Source: a virus. Taken from it: a stretch of DNA of 31,667 nt. Shown here piece by piece: positions 1 to 8,011 of this stretch. Where the stretch lies: positions 1-31,667 of the IMG/VR virus record IMGVR_UViG_3300042521_002124, one strand, 5' to 3'. Below the pieces are notes generated by a model. It was given only the letters and a program-made list of their open reading frames with translations, did not search any database and had not been told where the DNA came from. Every line of letters begins with the position of its first letter. Within the stretch, counting starts at the first letter, position 1. The translations under genes and the position numbers were made by a program.

Positions 1-505
1 GTGTGACTATGTATCCGTATGTTCCTGTAATCAATCCTGACGGTTTAGCAATAACATCATCTATTGTGACTTTTCTAAATCCTGGAATTTCATTATATCC
101 AATATAGAAAATATCATAAGATAAATTTGGTAATATGGTATATAGCTTATTAAAAATATTATTAAAATTTTTATGAGGTATAATATCATCTTCAAAAATT
201 AAATATGGATTTTTAGCTTGTGAACATTCTTCCCAAATTTTTTTATGAGAAAGTGCGCATCCTAAAGATCCGTATGTTAATGATACGCCATAGATTTTTT
301 GTTTTTGAGATGTTATAGATTTACGACCATCATTAGTAATAATGCTATCATCAATAGTATTTATATCGATAGTTTTTCCATCCACCCCAACAAATCTTTC
401 ACACTTATCCTTAAAAATAGTTTTATTTATTTGCTGTATAAAAAAAACATTTTTTTTAGTATCACAATCCAAATTTACATAATAGATTTTATCAAAATAT
501 AACAT
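1..505 (-). CDS. Glycosyltransferase family 25 (LPS-type), 3' end cut by window
   Basis: The ATG at 505 opens a frame that runs off the left edge, so only the first 168 residues are seen. The N-terminus has the GT25 opening (VNLD at 10-13), a VDG turn near 41-43, the diagnostic GCALSH at 82-87 and the acidic FEDD at 104-107, which in this family binds the metal and nucleotide sugar. GT25 enzymes add galactose or glucose to lipooligosaccharide, or to collagen in animals. It starts one base after the stop of the neighbouring GT2 gene and is the last of a run of sugar-transfer genes. Acceptor and sugar cannot be told from the sequence. Family call is firm. Confidence 0.88.
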   Translation of the reverse strand, partial: MLYFDKIYYVNLDCDTKKNVFFIQQINKTIFKDKCERFVGVDGKTIDINTIDDSIITNDGRKSITSQKQKIYGVSLTYGSLGCALSHKKIWEECSQAKNPYLIFEDDIIPHKNFNNIFNKLYTILPNLSYDIFYIGYNEIPGFRKVTIDDVIAKPSGLITGTYGYIVT

Positions 506-506
506 A

Positions 507-1418
507 CTATTTAACCAAATTATATACGTAGATTTTATCTGTTAATTGTTCTTTTACGAATTCTTCTTTGCCCCAATTGTCCCAATCTATTATAATTTTA
601 TTACCAGTTATTTTAAAACTACCATGATCATCATTATTAATATTATATAATCGATTATTTCTTTTATTTAAATATATATATGATTGCCATTTGTGACTGC
701 GAAATTGAGCAATGCAGCAGTGTTCATTTTGAATTGTAGTAACATCTTGATCTAATAAAAAAGCAGAAGATGTATTTTTATTATGTATATTATATGTAAA
801 AGGCTCGAAATCTTCTATAATTTTACTTTTTAAGTTATGCTGTCTCCAATATGTTCTCCATGAACCGTCTTCAAAATGATGAATTTTTTTAGCTTGTGCC
901 AGTGTTATATTTAAAATAATATCGCAGGCTTTTCTATTAAAAATATATGTTGGTGGCATTCCAAATTTGATAGAACTTTCGGTGTCAGGCCCCCACACCC
1001 CAATAGACCGAATAGAGTCTTTAATTTTATTATTATTAATATGATGTTTTGGTATATAAGATAATATATCGCAATCTGATGAGCTATAGTATTCTATAGA
1101 TTTTTTAATATAGTCTTTATGATATATATCATCATCATCAATTTTAATGAATAAATCATAATCTAAACTATTATATGATTTTATAGCATTCAAATAATTA
1201 GTATGTTGATCTTTATTACTATTATAGATAATTTTTAATCGTTGATCAGATAAGAAATCTTGTAATAGATTATTATATAATAATTTTTCTTGATTAGAAT
1301 TAATATTAATATTTAATCCATAATGAATATCAATATATGATTGATGCAATATAGTATTTATGGCATTATATATATAATAAGGTCTATTATAGGATGTAGT
1401 AAAGCATAGGATTTTCAT
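507..1418 (-). CDS. Glycosyltransferase family 2-like (GT-A fold)
   Basis: A 303-residue protein starting directly in a GT-A fold (MKILCFTTSYNRP). The DDDD run at 94-97, preceded by KI, is the DXD metal/UDP-sugar site. GT2 enzymes of this kind transfer one sugar from a nucleotide-sugar to a glycan or protein in the cytoplasm. There is no membrane segment or signal peptide. The start codon overlaps the stop of the upstream GT60 gene as ATGA, so the two are probably translationally coupled. The C-terminal third is unrecognised and rich in Asn/Asp. Donor and acceptor unknown. Confidence 0.8.
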   Translation of the reverse strand: MKILCFTTSYNRPYYIYNAINTILHQSYIDIHYGLNININSNQEKLLYNNLLQDFLSDQRLKIIYNSNKDQHTNYLNAIKSYNSLDYDLFIKIDDDDIYHKDYIKKSIEYYSSSDCDILSYIPKHHINNNKIKDSIRSIGVWGPDTESSIKFGMPPTYIFNRKACDIILNITLAQAKKIHHFEDGSWRTYWRQHNLKSKIIEDFEPFTYNIHNKNTSSAFLLDQDVTTIQNEHCCIAQFRSHKWQSYIYLNKRNNRLYNINNDDHGSFKITGNKIIIDWDNWGKEEFVKEQLTDKIYVYNLVK

Positions 1419-2671
1419 AGATTAATAATAATTTTATTAGACCACCCACTATTAGATAATGGAATTATCACACAGCGAAATGGACGTTCTTCTGTATAAA
1501 CAGTGGATTTAATTTTATTAGTAAATTTTTTCAAGTATTTTTCTTCTTTAAGATCTTTACGATATAGTAATTTTCCATCTTTTGTTTCAAAACCAAAAAA
1601 GAACATACTATAATTTTTATTATCTGGTATCTGATTTAATGGCCACTCAATATCAAACTCATATTTGTCTAACATACCAGATGTCCATTCTTGGTGTGTC
1701 ATAATGTGTGGCTCTAAATATTCTTCTCTAGGATCGTAGGCGGATTTATGAACTCTTTGGTTTTTAAAATCCAAACCCACATACAATTCATAATCATGTA
1801 AGGATCTCACATTTCCAAAACCATATTGTTTAAAATCAATATCATTATGATCAATACCAAATAATTTACGCTGTCTTTTTTTAGATGATGCGTTTCTATG
1901 CTCTCCCTCCTCTACAAATCCATTTTTTTTAACATGATCAATCCAATGTTTGGGGCTTTTTTCTCTTAAATATTCATGCCAAATAACAGTATAAGACGGA
2001 TGAAAAAAATCGTATCCATGAGTATACGCTCTGGCACTTAAAGATAATTCTTCGCCCCTAAAATAAAAATTAGGATCGTACATACACTCATTAACAAAAT
2101 TACCGTGCGTAAATATAAAATGGCCAGATAGTAATCTAGCTTTAATTAGTTTTCTTTCTTTATTAACTGCTATATGATTTTTTATATATATAGGGCGAGA
2201 AATAATATCTCCATCAGTTCCAAACGATTCAAATGTGCTTATCCTATAAGGTTCATTTTTTAATGGAATATTTTTTTCTGGCCAGAATGTTGTACCATAT
2301 GTTCCAATAATAGGCTTACTGGAACTATTTAATGCTTCATTATACAGGGCGAAAAGGTGTTCGTCCCAATCGTTGATGAATCTATGATGACTATCTAGTT
2401 GAAGATAAAAATCTTGATTATCGTATAAATGTTTCTGTATAGAATGTCTTGCCCAACAAGCACCCTTACTTTCTCTCCAATCATATTCTTCTATCTTAAT
2501 ATTAGATAATTTATTAATATCTGATATATCTTCTGATTCGTCTCTTTGCCAATTAATACCAAAAAATAAATTATTTGGATATTTAGCTTTACTAATACAG
2601 TCTAAAACTGTGGGAACTAATTGTTTATCTCTATATGATGCTATGCTAATAAAAATATTTTTAAAAGTCAT
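1415..2671 (-). CDS. GT60-type GlcNAc-transferase (Skp1 hydroxyproline family)
   Basis: The N-terminus (IFISIASYRD at 6-15, then LVPT and a GINWQRDE stretch at 38-45) matches the GlcNAc family PF11397, known from the Dictyostelium Skp1 hydroxyproline GlcNAc-transferase. LQLDSHHRF at 90-98 gives the DxH metal-binding motif and FRGEE near 204-208 supplies the acidic pair. H232 lies in a conserved IWHEY stretch. Characterised members put GlcNAc on hydroxyproline in proteins, so the target may be a protein, but that is inference; bacterial and phage members are uncharacterised. The gene overlaps its neighbours by ATGA on both sides. At 418 residues it is a full-length catalytic domain. Confidence 0.82.
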   Translation of the reverse strand: MTFKNIFISIASYRDKQLVPTVLDCISKAKYPNNLFFGINWQRDESEDISDINKLSNIKIEEYDWRESKGACWARHSIQKHLYDNQDFYLQLDSHHRFINDWDEHLFALYNEALNSSSKPIIGTYGTTFWPEKNIPLKNEPYRISTFESFGTDGDIISRPIYIKNHIAVNKERKLIKARLLSGHFIFTHGNFVNECMYDPNFYFRGEELSLSARAYTHGYDFFHPSYTVIWHEYLREKSPKHWIDHVKKNGFVEEGEHRNASSKKRQRKLFGIDHNDIDFKQYGFGNVRSLHDYELYVGLDFKNQRVHKSAYDPREEYLEPHIMTHQEWTSGMLDKYEFDIEWPLNQIPDNKNYSMFFFGFETKDGKLLYRKDLKEEKYLKKFTNKIKSTVYTEERPFRCVIIPLSNSGWSNKIIINL

Positions 2672-3297
2672 GGTATTAATTTAAGAGCTAGAATATTATT
2701 ACAACTAAATCCATACATATTAGATTTAAGAATCTGTTTAATATGTTGTTGGGTCCAGACATTTCCATTAATAATAGTATTTATTGATGTTTTATTATGC
2801 AAGTATCCGCATGCTACTATATTATCATCTAAGGAATCTAGAAAAAAACCAGAGGATGGATATACTATGTTAATGCCTGACGATAATAATATTTCACAAG
2901 CCTTAGCTAAAATTTGATGATCAAATTTCCTGTATTCTAATATATATCTAATTTCTCTATTTTCACATATGTCTAAGTTTTTTTTTATATCTTCTCTGAT
3001 TTTATCGTATTTTCTATTTACTAAATAATAAAAAGGTAATGTTATAGCAATATAGTCTATATTATATTTTATAGCGTCTTGAATCATAGAATGCCTATGA
3101 TAACTTTCACAATTAGCTACAGGATAATCTATAAATGCTCCGACCGTTAGATTTGGAAAATTTTTTTTTATTAATTTAGCACAGTGATGGGTGGCTATAA
3201 TTTTTCTAATAGAAGTATTATTAATTAAATCTTCTAGATTTTTTTTTATATCTATATCTTTCTCATCAATAGTATTGATATAATATTCTATATTCAT
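2668..3297 (-). CDS. DeoC-fold (deoxyribose-phosphate aldolase-like) pseudoenzyme
   Basis: A 209-residue TIM-barrel protein that follows the DERA pattern: VGAFIDYPVAN (52-62) for the VTNFPHGN strand, a helix then IDYIAITLP (80-88), IRYILEYRKF (116-125) for VLLKVIIETGEL, and IVYPSSGFF (144-152) for FIKTSTGK. By this reading all three E. coli DeoC catalytic positions are changed: Asp102 becomes A84, the Schiff-base Lys167 becomes Y146 and Lys201 becomes I175. It is probably not an aldolase; it may bind a sugar phosphate or act as a scaffold. Both ends overlap neighbours by ATGA, placing it between a ClpP-like protease and a GT60 enzyme. The fold call rests on motif order by eye. Confidence 0.6.
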   Translation of the reverse strand: MNIEYYINTIDEKDIDIKKNLEDLINNTSIRKIIATHHCAKLIKKNFPNLTVGAFIDYPVANCESYHRHSMIQDAIKYNIDYIAITLPFYYLVNRKYDKIREDIKKNLDICENREIRYILEYRKFDHQILAKACEILLSSGINIVYPSSGFFLDSLDDNIVACGYLHNKTSINTIINGNVWTQQHIKQILKSNMYGFSCNNILALKLIP

Positions 3298-3962
3298 TTA
3301 TTTAATTTTCTTTTGATAGCTTCTATCGATCCGTATTGGTTTTGACCATATATACCATCAGCGAATCCGTTGTGTACAGCCTCTGAAGCGTTTAGAATCC
3401 AATCTGATTTTTGAGATAATTGTGATGATATATACTTTTTTACACTAGATTTTTTCCATTCTCTCTCTTTTGCTAATGGAGACTCCAAACATTTATCAGT
3501 AAAAATATCTAACATTTTTTTGGCTTCTTTTTCATTCCATTGAATATTACTAATGGCCGCTTTGTGTTCTCCGTCTAGTGAGAAAAAACCATAATGAATT
3601 AATAGATAACTATTTGGCATTAAAATTCTTAATTTAGCAGCTTGGAATATTACGCCGCTAGATGACTCTGCTTTAGCATATGCTAAAATACCAATAGGGG
3701 CTTTGGATTGGATGATGGTGTCATATATACCCAAACAATCTGTCCAATCTCCACCCGGTAAATGCATGTGTACAATAATAGGATCAGAAGATATAATATT
3801 AAGATATCTTATATTTTTTTCAAAATTAATGGCTACCCTATAATCAACACCGCCCTCCTCTTCTCCACTATCTATAAAAGAATGAAGATAAACTTCTCTA
3901 TTATCAACATCTAATCCATATTCATGGATATAATTTAATCTATTTTCTTGTCCGTTAATCAT
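3294..3962 (-). CDS. clpP: ClpP-like serine protease
   Basis: A 222-residue ClpP-fold protein. HMHLPGGDW (65-73) is the oxyanion glycine strand. AKAESSSG (96-103) carries the nucleophile, most likely S101. MPNSYLLIHYG (115-125) gives H123. SDWILNASEAVHNGFADGI (186-204) gives D187 and the conserved (A/S)xEAvxxGxxD stretch. The triad looks complete. ClpP forms two stacked seven-member rings and needs an AAA+ unfoldase, normally ClpX or ClpA; none is in the window, so it would use the host's or act alone. Phage ClpP-like proteins often act in prohead maturation or host-protein turnover. Its start overlaps the upstream stop by 8 bases. The N-terminus to about residue 30 is unlike host ClpP. Confidence 0.85.
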   Translation of the reverse strand: MINGQENRLNYIHEYGLDVDNREVYLHSFIDSGEEEGGVDYRVAINFEKNIRYLNIISSDPIIVHMHLPGGDWTDCLGIYDTIIQSKAPIGILAYAKAESSSGVIFQAAKLRILMPNSYLLIHYGFFSLDGEHKAAISNIQWNEKEAKKMLDIFTDKCLESPLAKEREWKKSSVKKYISSQLSQKSDWILNASEAVHNGFADGIYGQNQYGSIEAIKRKLNK

Positions 3963-4347
3963 TGGTTATATTAAAAATTGATGTTATTATTGTATTAATA
4001 TTATTCATAACTTCTCTATCTATAAATGCTTTACCAAAACCAACCCTAAAGCGATATCTAGTAAAAATATCCAATGTTTCTACACCATCAACTTCCTGAA
4101 TTATAGTAGCTATTCTATTAGACAGATTAAAGTTAGTATGGCCTATCCAAAAATTAAAAATTTTCGAACAATCAGTATATTCATTATATGGAATCATTCC
4201 CATATTTGTTAATAATACTTTGTGATATTTTACTGAATCGTCTACAGTCTCCTTTTCTATGTCTTCAAAATAGTTTGTATCATCGGTATCATCTTTACCA
4301 AATGGATCAGACCATTTTTCCCATATAATTTTAGGACTATCTAACAT
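3955..4347 (-). CDS. Conserved hypothetical phage protein
   Basis: A 130-residue protein of no family I can name. The first 40 residues are acidic and probably flexible. The rest looks folded, with a striking FNFWIGHTNFNLS stretch (about 65-77) and an RYRFRVGFGKAF segment near 97-108. No signal peptide, membrane segment or catalytic motif is visible. It sits between a small gene downstream of the sigma factor (11-base overlap) and the ClpP-like gene (8-base overlap), so it is co-translated with both. Its position would fit a virion-assembly factor or a protease partner, but there is no direct evidence for either. Confidence 0.6.
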   Translation of the reverse strand: MLDSPKIIWEKWSDPFGKDDTDDTNYFEDIEKETVDDSVKYHKVLLTNMGMIPYNEYTDCSKIFNFWIGHTNFNLSNRIATIIQEVDGVETLDIFTRYRFRVGFGKAFIDREVMNNINTIITSIFNITND

Positions 4348-4645
4348 TTTGTTTGAATGTTAATAAAGGATCTATCATTGGTTTATGTTTATCATTTAAA
4401 TAGTTTGTTGCCCAAGAACTTAATATATAATCAACAATATGTTTATTATTGCTATTTTTGATTGACTTTAATTTATCTATTATATCAGCACTAATCGGAC
4501 TATTATACATCAACAAATGAAGAAATGAACCTATATGATTCGCGTCTATTTCAGACACATTCTGTTTTGGTAGACATATATTATAGTCCCCATTACTATA
4601 GTATTCAATTGAAAATATTGACTTATTACGCTTTTTAAAGAACAT
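4337..4645 (-). CDS. Small hypothetical protein after sigma factor
   Basis: A protein of about 102 residues starting MFFKKRNKS. I chose the ATG at 4645 because it lies four bases after the sigma-factor stop at 4650; the same frame stays open further upstream (to about 4756), but that would bury the start inside the sigma gene. No clear Shine-Dalgarno precedes it, so it may depend on coupling. It has a basic N-terminus, then helices with LLMYNSPIS and DYILSSWATNYL. It overlaps the next gene by 11 bases. Function unknown. Confidence 0.55.
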   Translation of the reverse strand: MFFKKRNKSIFSIEYYSNGDYNICLPKQNVSEIDANHIGSFLHLLMYNSPISADIIDKLKSIKNSNNKHIVDYILSSWATNYLNDKHKPMIDPLLTFKQNVR

Positions 4646-4649
4646 ATTA

Positions 4650-5294
4650 TTATATGAGTCTTTGAATTTTTTCAATAGATTTTTTAATATTTTGTCTGAC
4701 TGCTTCTCTAGTAATATTAAATTTTTTACCAATTTGTGCAAAAGTCTGATTTTCAAGATAATATAATCTTAAACATTCTCTTTGACGATCAGATAAAATA
4801 TTGTTATTATCTGATAATATTTGATCAATCATATGTTTATTTTCAGAACCACTTTCCTTGTCTAACAAAATATCTAATGGGGATTTGCTAGAGTCTGGTA
4901 TAATGTCTAATAATGATAAATTTTCATCATTAAATTTAGTATCAATATCGACAGAATGACCTTTATTTTTTTTATACTTCTTTCTTGTCATATAGCTTTT
5001 TATGGCCCAAATGGCACATTGATTTCTATAAGAGTATTTATTCTTTTGTTGTCCACTTTCTCCTTTACGTTCTTTATCCCATCTCCAATCGGCCATCATG
5101 ATACAATTAGCTACATTAGCTATAGCGTCTTCACTTTTTAGCATTTCCTTGCCTAAACTTGGAGAAAAGTTTTTAGCAAATTTAGATATAGTTTTTTTAG
5201 CTAAATCTAGATATACAGATAATGACTCAAATTCAATTGTAGAATGGTCTTGATATTTAATTTTTTGATTACCAACAGATACAATATCTATCAT
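4650..5294 (-). CDS. Phage RNA polymerase sigma factor
   Basis: A 214-residue sigma-70-family protein. The C-terminal 48 residues (167-214) are a textbook region 4 helix-turn-helix: LSDRQRECLRLYYLENQT, then FAQIGKKFNITREAVRQ. Residues about 55-110 (ANCIMMADWRWD, YSYRNQCAIWAIKSYM) resemble regions 2.2-2.4, which bind the RNA polymerase clamp and the -10 element. Region 3 is shortened to an acidic linker. It probably redirects host polymerase to phage middle or late promoters, like T4 gp55, which is smaller and lacks a normal region 4. The start at 5294 has an AAAAAGGA Shine-Dalgarno. Which promoters it reads is unknown. Confidence 0.85.
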   Translation of the reverse strand: MIDIVSVGNQKIKYQDHSTIEFESLSVYLDLAKKTISKFAKNFSPSLGKEMLKSEDAIANVANCIMMADWRWDKERKGESGQQKNKYSYRNQCAIWAIKSYMTRKKYKKNKGHSVDIDTKFNDENLSLLDIIPDSSKSPLDILLDKESGSENKHMIDQILSDNNNILSDRQRECLRLYYLENQTFAQIGKKFNITREAVRQNIKKSIEKIQRLI

Positions 5295-5343
5295 GTTTTT
5301 CCTTTTTAAAAGTCCTAGTAAATATATTCTTAACTAATTTTAG

Positions 5344-5913
5344 TTATTTAGTTAATTTTTTCCATTGCTTTGGATCTGGTCGATCCGGGTCTCCGGGCTT
5401 TGCTGGTCTATATTTTTTTCCTTCTCTTTCTTTCTTTTTTCGTATATTTTCCCATAGTCCAGGCTTATCCTCTGACATTGTTTCTTCAACAGGTGCCGTA
5501 ACTATACTATCGTCCTTTGAGGGCTGAAAAGTATAGTGCGGAAGATTTTTTATTTTAACTTTTTTTTTATGTTCTGCTGCTTCTGTGTCAGTTTCTGTGC
5601 GTCCAAACATAACAAAATTATGAATTGTTAACATATAATCTTCAGTAATAGCAATTTTACCCTGTAGCCAGCTTTCTGTCAAGGCTTCTCTTACGGACGG
5701 ATTATCTAATGCTTGTAATATAACATTAGCGTGTGTCATTATTGACTTTATGGATCCAATGCTCATTTGATAAAAATCATTTTTATATTCCATCATTTCC
5801 ATTTCTGGACTTTCAACTTCCATTTCTTCAATTTTGGTAAAATCTCCATCTTCTGATTTGGTTTTGAGATTTTCATTTACTGAATTTAATATATCTTTAA
5901 AACGTTCGCTCAT
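5344..5913 (-). CDS. Conserved phage protein with GLWENI...KR-type C-terminus
   Basis: A 189-residue protein starting MSERFKD. The ATG at 5913 overlaps the upstream stop as ATGA, which I prefer to an in-frame ATG at 5925. The first 45 residues are acidic. A helical core follows (IKSIMTHANVILQALDNP, then LTESWLQGKIAITEDYM). The basic tail PGLWENIRKKKEREGKKYR plus a Pro/Asp-rich end resembles the 'GLWxNIxxKR' tail found in many phage proteins of unknown role. No enzyme motif. A structural or DNA-packaging role is possible but not shown. 48 non-coding bases separate it from the sigma gene. Confidence 0.65.
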   Translation of the reverse strand: MSERFKDILNSVNENLKTKSEDGDFTKIEEMEVESPEMEMMEYKNDFYQMSIGSIKSIMTHANVILQALDNPSVREALTESWLQGKIAITEDYMLTIHNFVMFGRTETDTEAAEHKKKVKIKNLPHYTFQPSKDDSIVTAPVEETMSEDKPGLWENIRKKKEREGKKYRPAKPGDPDRPDPKQWKKLTK

Positions 5914-6398
5914 TTTAATATCCATTCTTTATAATTAAGATAAAATTGCTTTAAGTGTTCTTCATCTCTTATCATTCCTTCAATTATATTACACTGTACG
6001 CATAAAATTCCTCTAATCTTACCTGTATCATGATTATGGTCAATTACTGCGGCATTGCCCCTATTTTTTGAATGATGACGAACCTCAATACCACAGATGC
6101 TACAATGTGATATAAGTCTTAATTCTTTTAGTTCTTTATGATCAATGTTATATTTCGTTGTAAATTTATAACAAGTAGTACATAATCCTGAATTAAAATA
6201 AATGTGTCTAGTTTGATAACATGACTCACATTGACCAATATTTCCCTTGCTCATTCTGCATAATTTACAAAACTTATGTTTTTTGGATTTAAAACCAACG
6301 CCACATTCACACGTTTGAGATTTTATTTTACATTGATCGCAAAATTTTCTAAAATTTTCTGATACTTGATTTAATTTACATTTTCGGCATTTTCTCAT
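5910..6398 (-). CDS. HNH / recombination endonuclease VII-like, with zinc fingers
   Basis: A 162-residue protein with many CxxC pairs. The ATG at 6398 has GGTG upstream; the frame continues above it only through GTG and TTG codons. The N-terminal 80 residues hold about five CxxC pairs (first at C4/C7), likely two or more zinc ribbons. The C-terminal core has C99/C102, IDHNHDTGKIRG (119-130) and C133/C136, the endonuclease VII signature in which the Asp-His cluster binds the catalytic metal. T4 endonuclease VII resolves branched DNA during packaging; many phage relatives are free-standing HNH nucleases. The stop overlaps the next start as ATGA. Either junction resolution or mobile nicking is possible. 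Confidence 0.8.
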   Translation of the reverse strand: MRKCRKCKLNQVSENFRKFCDQCKIKSQTCECGVGFKSKKHKFCKLCRMSKGNIGQCESCYQTRHIYFNSGLCTTCYKFTTKYNIDHKELKELRLISHCSICGIEVRHHSKNRGNAAVIDHNHDTGKIRGILCVQCNIIEGMIRDEEHLKQFYLNYKEWILK

Positions 6399-6403
6399 TA
6401 TTA

Positions 6404-6913
6404 TCACCAACTCTTACATGCCCAATACCGACTTTTCCAACGAGGACCAGGATTATCACAATTATGTCTTGCTCTGAAACTTCTACGGCGCTCAGGAATA
6501 TTTTTCTTAATTGTCATGTTAGGATCACCAAATCTAACTATAACAACATTACCACTTTCATTTTTTACATATACCGCAAATTTCTTAGGACCATCTGGTG
6601 TTCTAAATGGCTTATTAAGAGTTACTTTGCGTCCTTGATATTCTGAAGCAATAACTTTACCGTCTTCATCATAAATTTCGTTAACTTCAACTTCATATAC
6701 AAATTCATTCCATTCATCATCCCAAGTATAATTTTGTGCAAATAATTCGTCATGTACCTCTTCTAATAAATTTCCTTTTGTACGGGTTTGTCCGAGACAA
6801 ATAGCTACTCTTTGTTTATTATCTGGATATTCTTTTTTCATAGTCTCATTACCCATGCAACGAGACACATAAGCATTTTTATCTTCGTTTTGTTTTCTTT
6901 TTGGAATAGGCAT
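6404..6913 (-). CDS. Conserved phage protein with Arg-rich C-terminal module
   Basis: A 169-residue protein with two recognisable conserved ends. The N-terminus, PIPKRKQNEDKNAYVSRCMG (2-21) then a YPDNKQRVAICLG stretch, is like a module seen at the start of many phage head or protease proteins. The C-terminal module (about residues 115-169) contains VIVRFGDPN and ERRRSFRARHNCDNPGPRW, ending in YWACKSW, and occurs in many phage proteins of unknown role. The two Cys in that tail could bind metal with the His. A strong AAGGAGA Shine-Dalgarno fixes the start at 6913. Probably virion- or DNA-associated; this is inference from module company only. Confidence 0.65.
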   Translation of the reverse strand: MPIPKRKQNEDKNAYVSRCMGNETMKKEYPDNKQRVAICLGQTRTKGNLLEEVHDELFAQNYTWDDEWNEFVYEVEVNEIYDEDGKVIASEYQGRKVTLNKPFRTPDGPKKFAVYVKNESGNVVIVRFGDPNMTIKKNIPERRRSFRARHNCDNPGPRWKSRYWACKSW

Positions 6914-6943
6914 ATATTATCTCCTTGTAATTAGATACACCAA

Positions 6944-8011
6944 TCAATTGATCATATTAGAATATATGATATTGGCTGTATTATGCCAGGATAAATTATT
7001 GGCTGTTTTTAATCCATAAGAATTATCTCTTATATTATTTTTATAAACATATCTCATATGTTCGATAAATTGATCGATTTGTTTTTCTTCTATGGATGCC
7101 CAATTTCCACTACCATTAAACCATATACCGTCGTTTGCTGGTACGGTAGTATCTATATCAACTAAATAAGCATTGTCTTTATTGCAAAACTGTGTGTGTG
7201 CAGAATAGTTTGTGATGATAATTGGTTTATCCATAGCCATCATTTCTATTGCTTCATTATTCCATCCTTCTGCCCTTGATGGAAAAATACCACAATCAGC
7301 ATAGCTCATAATTTGTGCCAATGATATTTGATCAGGAATGCGTGGAAAAAATCTTATTTTAGATGATAGTTTAGAGTTATTATATAAATTTATCCATTGT
7401 TTAATTTGGTCTTGATTTAAAAATGGATTATGATTGATCATCCATAGTTCCACATCGTCATTTTCATTAAATGCATTATTAAATAAATCCACTAAAATAT
7501 CATGACCTTTTCTAATTTCAAACTTACCAATATTGATAAATATGTATGTATTTTTATTTTTTTTATCTTCCGGTTTTTGAGCATTAAAAATGCTAGTATC
7601 AACTCCCATAGGACACACGATAATGTCTTTTTTTATTCCGTTATTTTGTAAAACATTTTTTGCCCATTCAGAAGGCATAAATATAATATCAGCAATATTA
7701 TAGCTTTGCTGTTCGATCTCTGTTAATTTATCTATTTCAAAGAAAGATAATACTCCGTATTTACCATCTCCATGAGTTTTAGTAAAGAAATCATTAGCAT
7801 GCCATAATTTAAAAGAGGGTGCTGATTTATCAAAATGGCTTCTAGATCCTATGCCATTTTTTATGCATTCTATATCCCATCCCTTTTCAGCATTAATATT
7901 ACCTATTGGAAAAAGCAAACTATTATTATTTAAATAATAAATTTGACGCCATATATTATATCCGGTAATCCCATAGCCTGTATAACTATCTACTGGTGAA
8001 ATTATATTCAT
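6944..8011 (-). CDS. Glycosyltransferase family 4 (GT-B)
   Basis: A 355-residue GT-B fold enzyme. It shows the N-terminal glycine turn (DSYTGYGITGY, 8-18), the interdomain CPMGVDTSIF (133-142), and the donor-site EGWNNEAIEMMA (248-259) with the paired glutamates of retaining GT4 enzymes. IGKFEIRKGHD at 161-171 is the usual start of the second Rossmann domain. It uses a nucleotide-diphospho-sugar; the acceptor is unknown. Its start overlaps the GMP reductase stop as ATGA. Members of this form, with an early PSEWAKN segment, are common in phage and bacterial surface-glycan clusters. Confidence 0.9.
   Translation of the reverse strand: MNIISPVDSYTGYGITGYNIWRQIYYLNNNSLLFPIGNINAEKGWDIECIKNGIGSRSHFDKSAPSFKLWHANDFFTKTHGDGKYGVLSFFEIDKLTEIEQQSYNIADIIFMPSEWAKNVLQNNGIKKDIIVCPMGVDTSIFNAQKPEDKKNKNTYIFINIGKFEIRKGHDILVDLFNNAFNENDDVELWMINHNPFLNQDQIKQWINLYNNSKLSSKIRFFPRIPDQISLAQIMSYADCGIFPSRAEGWNNEAIEMMAMDKPIIITNYSAHTQFCNKDNAYLVDIDTTVPANDGIWFNGSGNWASIEEKQIDQFIEHMRYVYKNNIRDNSYGLKTANNLSWHNTANIIYSNMIN

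Noticed and set aside
299-502. Plus-strand open frame of 67 codons
   Set aside because: Lies antisense to the GT25 gene; composition is the mirror of that gene and no ribosome site precedes it.
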